Assembly: GCA_026874595.1 (NCBI GenBank)
Contig: CM049313.1
Coordinates: 30,006,008 to 30,070,007 of the forward strand
Origin: Sipunculus nudus
Lineage: Eukaryota > Annelida > Sipuncula > Golfingiida > Sipunculidae
Reading direction: 5' to 3'
Length of the DNA stretch: 64,000 bases
Shown piece after piece: positions 24,086-35,736 of this stretch. The first letter of the stretch is position 1; each line of letters begins with the position of its first letter. A model generated the notes under the pieces. It had not been told where the DNA came from and ran no database searches. It saw only the letters and a list, made by a program, of their open reading frames with translations. A program made the translations under genes and the position numbers.

Positions 24086-24120
24086 ATGGCTGCTGCTGCA
24101 ACAAACCGCAGTGGGTCAGG
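24086..24120 (+). CDS. Candidate first exon of an unidentified gene
   Basis: An ATG in optimal context (CACCATGGCT) begins the peptide MAAAATNRSGS and reaches GTAAGATAG, a consensus splice donor, after 34-35 coding bases. The Ala-rich start directly below a CCAAT/YY1/CRE cluster is typical of real first exons. A possible second exon lies at about 24,894 after TTTTAATCAAACAG; phase 1 would read on as TSIRIKNLDPVNLH and then hit TGA. A one-base change there would lengthen the frame, so the gene may be a pseudogene. Product unknown. Confidence 0.4.
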
Positions 24121-24547
24121 TAAGATAGTGCTGACAAAATGATATAGCCCTAAAATTACAGTACTTTACCGATAAATAAGTAGTGGCAGAATCAAGTGTC
24201 CATGTATCATATGTATGGACTACCAAATAAGCCGGAGTCCCGTGGGAGTACAGTCTACAGATGTATACTATAGTATTATAATACTATCTTCAGAAGTTCA
24301 GTTGCAATCCTGTCTTCCACAGTTCCAGTTTCGGATATTTTTAATTTAATATGTTTCCTATATAAATATTATATTTAAATAAATATTATGTTTATTGATG
24401 AATTCTTTGTGTTTTTATATTCAGAACGGATAAATTGTGACAGAACAAGTTTTTTTACCCACAAATGTGACATGTGAGAGCCTATATTATAATTATAAAG
24501 ATTAAAGTATAACTTGAACTATAATTATTAAAAGGAGACTGATATAT

Positions 24548-24556
24548 CATGAAGTT

Positions 24557-24599
<43 letters not shown>

Positions 24600-24715
24600 T
24601 GAAGTTATATTTCAACTATATATATATATATTATGAAGTTATATCTCAACTATATATATATATATATATATCTCATGAAGTTATATTTCAACTATATATA
24701 AATATATATATATAT

Positions 24716-24770
<55 letters not shown>

Positions 24771-24780
24771 TGATATAACA
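24548..24780. repeat. AT microsatellite with CATGAAGTTATATTTCAAC repeats
   Basis: Four copies of (C/T)ATGAAGTTATAT(T/C)TCA are separated by variable (AT)n tracts and followed by a long (TA)n tract. This is a compound microsatellite. Confidence 0.9.
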
Positions 24781-24893
24781 CTGCCCAGTTAAGGCATGTT
24801 TGGAAAATATTTGTATTGATTGTAAATTGAAAAAAAACAATATTTACAATATATTACCTAGATTTTTATGTTTTAATCAAACAGGTACATCCA

Positions 24894-25090
24894 TTCGCAT
24901 CAAAAACTTAGACCCAGTGAATCTACATTGATCTGAGAGGACCTGATGCTGAGTTCCCAATCTGACTGTATGCCTTGATGACAAAGAAGATCAAGACATT
25001 AGGGCTCCATTTCATGGGCCCCAGCTTTGGATTGTGTGCAGGGCGGGGCTGATAACATGTATACTAGAATGTGTGGAATAAAAATCAGGG
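24894..25090 (+). pseudogene. Possible second exon, frame-broken
   Basis: This follows a polypyrimidine/AG acceptor-like site (TTTTAATCAAACAG). The conceptual reading shows a protein-like stretch in two overlapping frames (IRIKNLDPVNLH, then DLRGPDAEFP, then LTVCLDDKEDQD), as if single-base indels or stops had broken one exon. AATAAA occurs near 25,077. The family is not recognised. It could be the remains of the gene that starts at 24,086. Confidence 0.3.
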
Positions 25091-25488
25091 GGGGGGGTAG
25101 GCTTGGTGTTGAAAAAAAATCTTTCAAATACACTGATATTTATGAAAAAAAAAACTTTTTCAGGTGGTGTACAAAATTGTACCATGAAAACATGAATGTG
25201 AAAAAATGTATTCCTTGTAGACTTTAGAGTGTTAACTCTGACCAATTATTTTGACAACACTATGCAAATGTTCCTTTATTAGGTATTCAGTTATTTAGTG
25301 ATACAGAAAAGATGATGCATCAAAAATATTTTATAATATCCGCAATAAACAGAGTATAGCTGGGAACAATATTATTGTATCAATTTTATATTGGTAAATT
25401 TAAGAATTTTATGTTCATTAAGTGGTTAACAAGGATTAACATTGAAACAATATTAATGGAAAATCCTATTATAAAATATTAATTACCA

Positions 25489-26905
25489 TTAGTTGTGTAA
25501 ACGATACACCTTGAAATCACCTTGAGATACACTGAGTGAGTTCAGTAGTTTGATATTGCTGCCATAAATGTAAGACAGTAGAATGGTATCTTTAACAGTG
25601 AGAACTTGATGGTTGATGCCTACATACTTGTTTTTTAGGAACAGACTTTTAACAACCAAAGCACAGACCTTAGACATGAAAAACTTTATTCTGTCATGAT
25701 GTGGCAATGCAGTCATTTTCTCATGAATATCTAAAGTGTGTTTATGGTCTTTACAGTAAGCAAGAAATATCTGGTTGTCTTCTGGTTTCACAAGCTGTGT
25801 CTGTGTCACTTTTATTATTTCTGTTTGTCTCTTTGCTGGTTGTTTGTTTCATTTTATTTCCCTGTTGTGTCTGAACACAGAAAATATCAGTAGCAAATGA
25901 CCTGTTTCTGTCTTTGTTTTATGCTCTTATCGTCATACATCATATCTTTCCCATATATGGGATCATTAGCCTTCTGTGCTTCATGTGATCAAAATTGCAC
26001 CAAAAGATGGAAGGCCACACTTTCACAATTCTCTTTGATATGTTGTACTCTGGCCCTCCATCTGTCATGCAAATGACATTACAAGTTTCCGTATAATTTC
26101 TGATTATTACAAGACCCGAACTGTTGCAACACTTTGCACAGCATTGTTATATTCATTCAGGAAGATACCATATCTTTTTACCATATCCATCTGGGCCTTT
26201 GCACTTTCAGCTTTAATGTTAGGCCAAGAAAGAGCTCTTTTCACAAAACCATTTGATTTTTGTTTCCGGAGTGCCATATTTATCCTCTAATATTTAAGTG
26301 CAGCCTTGTAGGCCTGATTTGCATTTAAGTAGCTATAACCTGTCACTAGCCTGTTTGCTTATCCAATCGTAAACTGCTCTAAGTAATTCGTCCGTTCATC
26401 ATCAGTCTCTGTATTCACAACTATTCTTGCCCTGAATTGCCGCCTAACCCTTTAGTGGTCTATTGCATTTCCATAAAATTTCTTTATCTCTGTTCTTGGA
26501 TTTTGCAAATGCCTGACCTCTTCTTTCATAGTTTCTTCAGCTGCATTTCTGCTATTTTTAAGAATTTCCCAACTATCCTTTGATGAGGAAGCATCTTGTT
26601 TCTGCATTACTCGGATGTATTCAGGAGCTGTAGGATTTTAACTTGGTCGCATGTCGGCTTTTATTCCATTTGCAGAGTGTAGGTTTTCACATTTCCAATT
26701 CCTTTTTACAAAACTGCTCGTGTCCTTTATAACCCCGGCCGTCACTGTTCTTCTCTCATTTGTTATTTCATCTTAGCCATTTCTAACACTTGTTGCTCAG
26801 CTAAGGCTCTTTTCTTTGCCTTCAACTCTGCAATTTTGCTGAACTAACATTTGAATGGTTATATTTGTGTGTTTTTGTTGTGGAAGCTTTCTTGGGCATA
26901 TTATA
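25489..26905 (-). pseudogene. Relic BEL/Pao-like gag
   Basis: The minus strand from an ATG near 26,900 (MPKKASTTKTHK) reads as a decayed retroelement Gag. It has a basic coiled N-terminus, then KKFYGN and FRARIVVNTETDDERTNYL, ANRLVTGYSYLNANQAYKAA and EDKYGTPET. This pattern fits the Gag domain of BEL/Pao elements (DUF1759-like, by memory). The last part (25,489-25,809) has a Cys/His-poor remnant of the zinc-knuckle region (AYCKDHKHTLDIHEKM ... LPHHDRIKFFMSKVCAL). Several in-frame stops and shifts break it. No protease or RT follows, and no LTRs were seen. Class assignment is moderate. Confidence 0.5.
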
Positions 26906-26998
26906 CTGTATTTTATAAACCACTCACTAATATTTCACCTGAACTGCCGCAATCATCTATCCTTCTCTATAAACCAGTCTCCAACTAGGTAAAAAAAT

Positions 26999-27410
26999 AA
27001 TGCAGTATACCGCAGTCTTCCTGCAGTTTACTACAGTAATTCTGCAGAATACCACAGTTTACTGCAGTATAACACAGTTTACTGTTTTAAACGTGCAGTA
27101 TGCAAAGAGCTGACTGCAGTAATCCTGCATTATACCACAGTAAACTGTAGTATGCCACAGTTTACTGCGATATACCCCAGTTTACTGCACAGTCTGCAGT
27201 AAACTAACATCGTGCAAAGAGTAAACTGCAGTCATACTGCAGTATGCTACATTTTACTGCAGTATACCACATACTGCAGTCAACTTGGATTATGCACTTT
27301 GATTTCAACCGTATTAACAGATGAACTGCAGTATATCTGAGGTATACTGCAGTTTTGCTGCACCTCCTGAGGTATTACCGCAGTATGCTGCAAAATTATT
27401 GCAGTATTAA
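26999..27410. repeat. CTGCAGTA/ACCACAGTTTA satellite array
   Basis: Around twenty short degenerate units (7-22 bp) combine CTGCAGTA, TACCACAGTTTACTG and GTAATCCTGCA. Most contain the palindromic core CTGCAG. Unit length and order vary, so this is a decayed minisatellite rather than a clean array. Confidence 0.8.
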
Positions 27411-27419
27411 TGACTATAA

Positions 27420-28831
27420 TCCACTACACCATACGCTGTTGTAATAATATATGCATTATGTACTAGACTTTTATTTTAAGAAAATCATGTAGACTGATAC
27501 ATTTCCCAGGAAAGGGGGGGGGGGCAGTTGAATGTATAAATTACTTTAATCATATGTTTAAATTTGATAAATTAAATATTTTATAATTTATATTTCAAAT
27601 TATTTCACAATAATTGAAATCCCATCTGAATGAAGTTTGAAATTTTTTCAATCATAATCTGTTTAACAAGATATATTTCAACAATTATTTTCAATTATAT
27701 TAAAAAAGATTTTAAATGTCTAAAGTAGTTTTGATTTATTGGAATAACACAAAGAGCTGATTTAGTTACTTTAAAAATATTTAATTATATCATATTAAAA
27801 AAAGAATATATATTTATGTGTGTGTATATATATTTTTGATAGTTACTTTATGGAAACAACACTTACATGAATGATTTTTTTTGGAAAAGTATGTTTTAAA
27901 ATAACACTAATACTTAAACAAAAATAATATTTATATTAATAATAATAATAACAATGATAATAATTTTAATTATAACAATTATTATTATAATAATATTCTA
28001 TTGTATGGCATCATATGATAATTGTTATTATCAATAATTATTGTAATAATTATGAAAATACCGGTAAAAATGATAACAATTATATATCATATTTTATGTT
28101 ATTATATTATCATATCATTATGTAAGTATAAATGTTTATAATAATAATGATAATTATAATATAATATCAATAATATATAAAAAAATAAAATATTAATAAT
28201 AAATTAATAAGATAAAAATAATTTTATAAATTATTAATAAAATAATTTTTTTCTAATATATATATTATTGATTATTTTTGATAACATTTAAATTGATCAT
28301 GTTTGCCATATATTCCATTAACTGATGAGGAACTATTATGTTGATACCTATACATTAATAAACATGGATGAGAAACCATGTTTACATATAAAATATGAAA
28401 AAAAAAATAAATGGAATATGTTGCTTAGAATTATATTCCATGTACAATTAATGCTGCAGTAGCAGAATTTTGTTTGAAATATGAAAAAAAAATTTTATTA
28501 TATAAAATTATTGAATATAGAAATATTAAACAAAATAAGAATTTACCAACAAGAGATCATTGTTTTATTTTAATCTATTCATCTTTTTATTTTAATGAAA
28601 ATTATATTTATTTATCTTTATAATAACATTAACTTAAATTGAATATCAGTGGTTAATATATCTAAATTTTAAGAAACCCTTAACTATTCTTCAAAATGTC
28701 CGGCTTATTTAACGATCGTTTGTTATGCAGTACTATTTCAAGCAATACATAGTTCAAGGTACATTATGATACAAGTTTTGTTTCTCATGATCAGACCATA
28801 CATAGTATGACTGTATACTCATATATAATTT
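27420..28831. other. Very AT-rich non-coding stretch
   Basis: ATAATA-type simple sequence runs from about 27,900 to 28,280, with no coding signal. The low-coordinate part next to 28,832 presumably includes the LINE 3' untranslated region, but no poly-A tail (poly-T on the plus strand) or target duplication is visible to fix its end. Confidence 0.5.
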
Positions 28832-29968
28832 TCAGTTTTTACTCATATTTTTCAATTCACCCCATTTTTTATAATGCGTATTTAGAATTCCTTTTTTATT
28901 AGCTATGTACCTTTCAACATTTTCAATATCCATTAATTTACTTTTAAATACAGCAAACAAAGCAGAATGATAGCCCTCTCTTTCTTTATACAAGACATAT
29001 TTGTACAGCAGCAAAATTTGGTTAATTAACGTGTTATCTTCATTAACTGGTTTCATGCCATATATGATTAAAGATGGTGATATTGGTGGAAAATTCACAT
29101 TATACTTCTGTAACCAGGATGTTATTTTCAGGTAAAAGTTCTTAGCAACCATACAATCAAGAAATGTATGTAGTATCTTTTCTCTTTGCTCAAAACAAAA
29201 TGAACATTTAGGGGTTTCCTTTAAATTCCACTTATACAAAAGATCATTTAGAGGAATGTAGTTATTTAATATTTTATATTGAAACTCTCTAAGATGAGTG
29301 TCTAAGGTACTTTTATATATTCCACTATAAACATGTTCCCATTTCACCTCGATACTGTTTTCTTGGTTTTTGTTATCCCATACTTTCTGAGCTGTAGGAG
29401 TTTCCCATATTTTCTCCACCAAAGTCTTATATATATCTCTAGCATTTAATGTATCCAATTTCTCTAAACCATTCACAGTTACAACACTGTCAACTTCACT
29501 TCCTTCATCATGTACTTGTTCATACCCTGTAAACCTGTCTCTCCAAGTTTTTGGAATAGCCCGTTTTAATGCCATCCAAAACATATAATCAATGTGATTC
29601 ATACATATATTCTTCTCCCGTATTTTTTCCCATGGCTTCCACTTTCCATCATAATTTACCAGGTCTTTTATGTAATATAATTTGCTACTTACATAATGTT
29701 TGTAGTATAGAGGTCTGTTATTAATCTTTATATATTGATTATTCCACAAGCTTTGATATATGACATCTTCTGTCGATTCAGGCAAAACTGATACATATGA
29801 AGCCCCTTCCTCTAAACATTTCAAATAAAATCTTGGCAATCCTTTAGGTAACACATTCATATCAAAGTTTCCTCTTATACAGTTCAATCCGCCTATCTTC
29901 CTTAATCTGAAATTCAAAATTTTACTACTGGCAGATTCTTCTGAACACAAAATGCGTTTAATCCACAC
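28832..29968 (-). pseudogene. LINE ORF2 C-terminal domain with CCHC motif
   Basis: This is a 378-residue open frame from 29,968 that continues ORF2 after the G-run frameshift, beginning near RIVWIKRIL. Near two-thirds of its length it carries CSFCFEQREKILHTFLDC, the C-x2-C-xn-H-x4-C motif found after RT in many LINE ORF2 proteins (zf-RVT type). This region is thought to help bind RNA or target DNA. The long uninterrupted frame suggests a relatively young insertion. Confidence 0.8.
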
Positions 29969-31574
29969 TATTCTTTGTGTCTTTATTTTGCATTAAATGT
30001 CTGGAAAATTGATCCCCCCCCCCTTTCTCATACTGTCCAATAATGGTTGCATATTTTACTTTAGGCCTCTTAGCCCTCCAAATAAAGTCACAGAGTAGTC
30101 TTTTTAAATTCTTTACTGTAGTTTTTGGTGGTACTAACATATTAGTTACATAAAGAAGTTTAGTAATTGCCAATGAGCGTACCACCTCTGCTCTGCCATA
30201 TATTGTTAGTGTTCTGCTTTTCCACATGTTTAATGTGGTTGCTAAGTTGTGTTCAACCCTCTTGAAATTGTTTTTGTACACCAAATCATTGTTGTATGAA
30301 AAATAAATCCCAAGTATTTTCATGGTTGACACTGTAAGTTGATCCATTTCAGATTAAAATTCTCCAATACCTTATGTTTTATCGACCCAATACAAGTTGC
30401 CTCTGACTTTGTACGATTCATTTTAAGTGAAGAATAATATTCAAACATTTGCAGCACTTCAAGAACCTTGCTCAATGAATCAACATCCTTAACTAAAACA
30501 GTTGTGTCATCTGCAAACATACACATTTTGACAGTGGTATTTCCAATCTTTATTCCATGAATATCTTTATCTTGTCTTATCATTATAGCCAATATTTCAA
30601 TAACAATTATAAATAAATATGCAGCCAGTGGGTCACCCTGTCTAGTTTCTCTTTCCAACTGAAAATAACCTGTTGTGAATCCATTATTCATAACTGAACT
30701 CTGTATATCGTAATGTAATATTTTTACCCATCTAAGAAATGAATGACTGAAACCAAAGTATTTTAAAGCTGCCAAATTAAAATCATGATCTACACTGTCA
30801 AAAGCAGATTCTAAATCAGCTGCAAACATAATCCCTGGGAGTTTCTCTTCAGCAGTATAGTACATTATATCCCAAATCAATCTTATAAGTTCTCCTATAT
30901 ATCGACCTTTTATAAATGCATACTGATCAGGCCGTATAATTTTCTGCAGATATTTTTCAATGCGCTTTACCCAAAACCTTGTTTATTATTTTTACATCAA
31001 TATTCAACAAGCTGATCGGTCTCCAGGCATTCAAATGGTTTAAATCCTTTCCTGGTTTAGGAATTAATTTTACAAGAGCTTGTTTTTGTGTTGATGTCAA
31101 CGATCCAGTATCATAGTTTCCATTTACACATTCAGTTAAACACTGTCCAAGATCATCAAATAATGCTATATAGAATTCTTTTGTCAAACCGTCATTTTCT
31201 GGAGTTTTGTTATTTTTCGTAGATTTTAAACATGTATACACCTCACTTTTTGTGATGTTTGCCCCACATGACTCAGCTTCAATCTCATTAAGTTTATTCA
31301 TTGGCGCTTGGAGTCTTAGAAAAAAATCTTGCAACTCAGTTTCACCACATGACACTTTTAGCCTATATTTGTCTTCAAATGTGTTTTTAATAAATCTCAT
31401 AATATCTTTGGAATCTTTAATATATTCACCATTACAATATAATTGTCTTATTACAGAGTTATTTTTATTTCTTTTCTCAAGGTTTAAAAAATACCTAGAC
31501 CCCTTTTCTCCCTGTTGCAGCCACTGAGCCCTTGACCTGATTATAACTCCTCGTGTGATGTTGTCATAATGTTC
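29958..31574 (-). pseudogene. LINE ORF2 reverse transcriptase, frameshifted
   Basis: RT motifs occur in order: STKNNKTPENDGL; ALVKLIPKPGKDLNHLNAWRPISLLN; FAADLESAFDSVDH (first catalytic Asp); ETRQGDPLAAYLF; the active-site box FADDTTVLV; and the thumb (KILGIYF, LTIYGRAEVVRSL). A frameshift near 30,970 follows KVLGKAH. Another near 30,335 precedes KILGIYF. A 10-base G run (minus strand, about 30,004-30,013) shifts the frame a third time, with a TAA close by. The catalytic residues are intact. Confidence 0.87.
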
Positions 31575-32635
31575 CTATAACTTTTGCTTTGTTGTGTGGT
31601 ATAAATCCTGCGTTTCAGGTGTATCAGAACATCTTAATTCTTGTTCAAGTTTAGCCACTTTATTTTCCAACCAGACTTTATTTTCTCTGAGTCGTTTAGC
31701 CTTTAATTTACTATACAGTATCGTGAACTCTCTAATTTTATATTTTAGATATTCCCATTTTGTCTTTGCCTTTTCAGTATTCATTTCCTGTTTCCATTCA
31801 CTGATGTTTTCCTTAATCAATTTCAAATATTCAGTATCATTCAATAATTCATTGTTCATACACCAGTGAGAAGGTCCCATTTTGTTATCTTTGCCGAAGT
31901 TTACATATATTAATACTGCTGAATGGTCTGTGCTAACAGATGGAATTATATCACATTTTGTAACAAAAGACTGCAAAGTGTTTGTTACTAAAAAATAATC
32001 TAGACGTCTCTGAATTAAAGGAGTATTTGATCGCCAAGTAAAGGCTTTTATGTCTTCATGTTTGAGACGCCATATATCACACAGGTTTAAAGCTTCCATG
32101 ATGGTAGTTATTTTATTCACAGGATTATGTTTAACAGTGGTCCTTCCTCCATCCGCGTCAAGTTCTGTAAGATGAACATTAAAGTCACCACCCCATATAA
32201 TCTGTACAACTGTTTCCATAGTCAGTTTTGACAGTTCAGTGAGGATCATTTCATAAAATTCGACTTGCTGAGTTTCATGGTTGGGGCATATATGTTTACA
32301 AGCAGACAGTGCAAACCATTAATTTCACATTCCACAATGATATACCTCCCAGAAAGATCTATAGATTTATTAATTTCTCTGAATTCCATATTCTTGCCAA
32401 TTAATGTACATACACCACAAGACTTTGAATTTCCATGTGAAAAATACATTACTCCTCGCCACTGATTAGACCATGTACTCTCGTCCTGTTTTGTACAGTG
32501 GCATTCTTGTAAAAAGCTTACACCATTATAACTATTGTGTTTAACTAACCAATTTAAGATTTGTCTTCTCTTCATATATTTTCTTATTCCCCTGACGTTT
32601 AATGAGAGGACTTGGAATTTAATATTATCTGCCAT
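31575..32635 (-). pseudogene. LINE ORF2 endonuclease domain, one frameshift
   Basis: APE-type endonucleases nick target DNA to prime reverse transcription. Visible motifs are LSLNVRGIRK, SFLQECHCT (catalytic Glu), IIWGGDFNVHL, LIQRRLDYFLV and STDHSAVL (catalytic Asp/His). A frame change near 32,250 separates the N-terminal part (32,246-32,635) from the rest (31,575-32,249). A TAG at 31,575-31,577 then stops the linker to RT in frame. The core motifs themselves are unaltered. Confidence 0.85.
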
Positions 32636-32854
32636 AAAAATAATTAGTTAAAAATGAAACATTTTGAATCTATAGGGTAGTTAAAGTATGAGAATTTCTT
32701 ATTTGTATCATCATGCATCATAATCATCAGTGTTACATTAAGCTTACAGGCCTTCATATCAATGATCACAAAAACAAAACAAAATATACATGAGTATAAA
32801 ACCATATGGTCATTTTCCTTGCCTGGCTTTATATTAATTCTTATATTTACAATA

Positions 32855-33691
32855 TCAAGCAATTGCAATTAGCTGTTCCAATGATTGTCCGTATCTGATC
32901 TGTTTAATCCCTCCTCTTAAATCCTTTATGAAAACCTTCCCATCCCAAGTCCATGCCTCTTTTATTCTTTGGTCTTTTTTTACTCTGCTGTACAGTTCAT
33001 GAAGTTCTTTACACAAATCATCCACTATTACTACTCTTGATCCTTTGCATTTTCTCCTTTCCTTCATCACTATTTCTTTGACCTCTCTTCTCAGAAATTT
33101 AACAATAATTGCCCTGGGCCCCTTTCCAGGAGCAGCATTATTTCCAGTATATTTACCAACTCTATGGGCAGCATCAATATCTTTTCTTTTAATGTCAACC
33201 CCAAGCTTTTCTTTGCAAAACTTTTGCACAATTTCTTTGCAATTTTCTACTCCTATTTCATCTTGATCCCTCTCTCCAATACCAAAAATCCTAATATTTG
33301 CTTTTCTAGAGTACTGTTCAAGTTCAACTGACCTCCTCTGAGCCTCTCTAGCTTCTGTACAGGACATGCTTGTCACCACTTCTAAATGAGCAACCTGATC
33401 TGATAATTTTTTAATATCACTTTTCAAGCCTTCATTTTCACTTTCTAGTGTCATAACTTTACTTTCTAGCAGCTGAACTGTTGAATCAAATCTTTCTGTG
33501 ATTTGTCTTACTATTTTTTCCTCCAACTCATTCAGCATTTTTCTTCATGTGTCTGTAGTAAGTGACATTTTTTCAACTGATTTTCCCTTTTTATCTGACA
33601 AATTAAACCTCTGATATTTATGTGGGGTACTAGGAGACGAAGAAGAAGAGCTGGATACTGTTGATCTTGATCTTTTAGATTTTCCGTACAT
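32855..33691 (-). pseudogene. LINE ORF1 (L1-type RNA-binding protein), one stop
   Basis: ORF1 proteins of L1-like elements trimerise through a coiled coil and coat the element RNA. The frame begins at ATG 33,691 with a basic Ser-rich head (YGKSKRSRSTVSSSSSSSPS). It is interrupted by a TGA at 33,545-33,547 after SLTTDT, and continues in the same frame from 33,538. After the stop come a heptad-rich coiled coil (LESKVMTLESENEGLKSDIKKL), the junction EQYSRKANIRIFGI typical of L1 ORF1 RRMs, and a C-terminal domain ending in IKQIRYGQSLEQLIAI. One nonsense codon is the only lesion seen. Confidence 0.8.
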
Positions 33692-33849
33692 AGCAAAGAA
33701 AACACATGAGCCTGAGTTACTGTTTTTATAACAAATACAAAATAATTGAATGTTGTAACAAGACTTGGGAAGGCATAGATTCAAAACCACTTTAGAACAA
33801 ACAAAATCTCAACATTAAATATTAAATCATACTTCACAATGTTTTAACC

Positions 33850-34260
33850 TGCCAGGCAGTGGAGTTCCCGTACGAAATTTTCCCTCATAAATATGCCAGA
33901 AATATGCAAGAAATATGTCAGATTTTTAATTTCTTGCTTAATCTCACAAGATTCTTGCAAGAAACCATTTCTTGCATAAATTTCTGGCATGCCAGATTTG
34001 TATTTCTTGCTTAAGCTCATCAGATTCTTGCATAAAAACAATTTCTTGCATAAATTTTTCTGACATAAATTTCTTGCTTAAATTTTCTTGCATATCCTCA
34101 TGTCAGATTTGTTATAAAATCTTGCATCCACTGGAAGCTGAGGCAGTTTAAGCAAGAAATTACAACTTAGAAATTTTATGGCCCTCTTTTAAGCAAGAAA
34201 TTACAACTTAGAAATTTCATTGACCTCTTTTAGCAAGATATTACAACTTGGACTATTTCA
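33850..34260. repeat. Palindromic CTTGC/GCAAG repeat element, copy 1
   Basis: The region holds many copies of TTTCTTGCATAAATTTCTGGCAT, CTTGCTTAA and AAGCAAGAAATTACAACTTAG (twice, about 34,151 and 34,192). The same vocabulary fills 62,540-63,030. Each begins or ends with CGTA(C/A)GAAAT, so this may be a MITE-like family with internal palindromes. It adjoins the upstream side of the LINE. Confidence 0.65.
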
Positions 34261-34509
34261 TGTATTGCCAATCATATAAAGTCAAGTTATGTAAGGGAAG
34301 GACTTAGTTAAAATATAATATATAATTATATTTTACAATCTAATATAATATTATATATATATATGTATATATCACCCAGCTATGTTATTATTTGATTTAA
34401 TATACTACATGCATTATTTGTTCTTTGTTGTATAGTATTATTTTCAGTGCAGTGCCTATTTTTTTCATTTGATATTTATATCATCATAATATTAACCTAT
34501 TATTATATA

Positions 34510-35287
34510 TGTAACGGGTGTTCCCGGCAAGAGCCAAAGTCACCCGGCGTGAGTGAAAAGCGAGGCAAGGCGATGTATATATATAAAAGTGTTTATTCAG
34601 CCGTATATATATACAAATCTGGAGTCCTCCAAGCCGGAGTCCCTGCCAAGCAGAGAACGAATACTCACATTAAACATTTCATATAAACATTTCTATATGG
34701 TGCAAAAATACAACAAATGGCATGAAATATACAGAATATACATTTGCACATTTCTTGGTATTCATTACACAAGAAAACACATTACATATTATACAAATGA
34801 GCCTATATATTTAGGAACCACATTTTAAGATATCGTTGCATATTACCATGAATACAAATATCCATGCGTACAACAAGTATGAATTTACCAGTAACGTGTG
34901 CAATTAGAATATGGAATATACAGTTTACATGATAGTACGTACGTGATATACTGAAAGTAATGAATTGGCTAAATGATAGAGTTTATCGCAGTTTAAGAGT
35001 TTAGTAAAAACGGTCCTTACCTGCCAAGCAGAGAACGAATACTGACAAGTTCTCTATGTCACGAGACTGAGGCTTGGCAGGGTTCGCGCCGCGGTCCGTG
35101 TCATTGTCCGAATGAAAACAATAGGAACAACGGAAAACCGGTTGAGTAATGAGGAACCAAGCAAACAAGGCAACCAAGGCAACTGCGGGGCAATTCATTG
35201 ACCAGTTAGGCCAAGCTGATGATATGATACCTGCCAGGCAATTCAGTTATACCTGATAATATAATACGTGTTATCGGAGCCGTTACA
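34510..35287 (-). repeat. 3' LTR of the young gypsy element
   Basis: 778 bp with TG...CA ends and 8-bp terminal inverted repeats. Relative to the other LTR it carries an extra ATG-like 3-bp insertion near 34,573 and about six point differences. Confidence 0.96.
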
Positions 35288-35300
35288 TCCTCCCCCTACT
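35288..35300 (-). other. Polypurine tract
   Basis: The minus strand reads AGTAGGGGGAGGA immediately before the 3' LTR, the expected place for plus-strand cDNA priming. Confidence 0.85.
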
Positions 35301-35736
35301 TGAAAAAATGTCGACCCGACATTAATGTACGAGAAAAGTTAGGTCAAAAAAAAAAATTATATCAGATCCACCACACCATACCAACAGAACATCATCCACA
35401 CCATATACCAAACGCTCCCCCCAGTAGAGAAGTGGCGATCCGACACTAACTGCAAAGAATGATAGGTCGCGCATGACAGCATTAGCAGTGGACGGCCCCT
35501 AGTAGGATTTCGGATAGATGTTTATATTGGAACATTATGTTCACATGAGGTATACATATATGAAAGTGAAAAACCCAGAAACTGGTGGCAGTGGAGAAAG
35601 TCAGCATACGCAAAAAAAAATCAATCGTATAATGATATCACTGACTCGTCAAATCTCAGAACGAGTCATGTAGCTTACGCAAGGAACTTATCCTAAACAT
35701 ACTTATGTTAACACATGCACTTGTTTAAAAATATTA
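35301..35736 (-). other. Gypsy 3' untranslated segment
   Basis: Non-coding sequence between the end of pol and the polypurine tract; no extra (env-like) gene is present. Confidence 0.6.

Larger units (their letters stand above)
28832..33691 (-). mobile_element. Near full-length L1/Tx1-type LINE, recently broken
   Basis: On the minus strand the element encodes a coiled-coil/RRM ORF1 (33,691-32,855). A 219-base gap and an ORF2 follow, with APE endonuclease, reverse transcriptase and a C-terminal CCHC motif (32,635-28,832). The length is that of a nearly complete two-ORF LINE. Only a handful of lesions interrupt it: a TGA in ORF1, and in ORF2 frameshifts near 32,250, 30,970, 30,335 and 29,995 plus stops at 31,575 and near 29,990. 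ORF1 of L1 type plus the C-terminal zinc motif supports the L1/Tx1 group; the exact clade is inferred. Confidence 0.88.
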
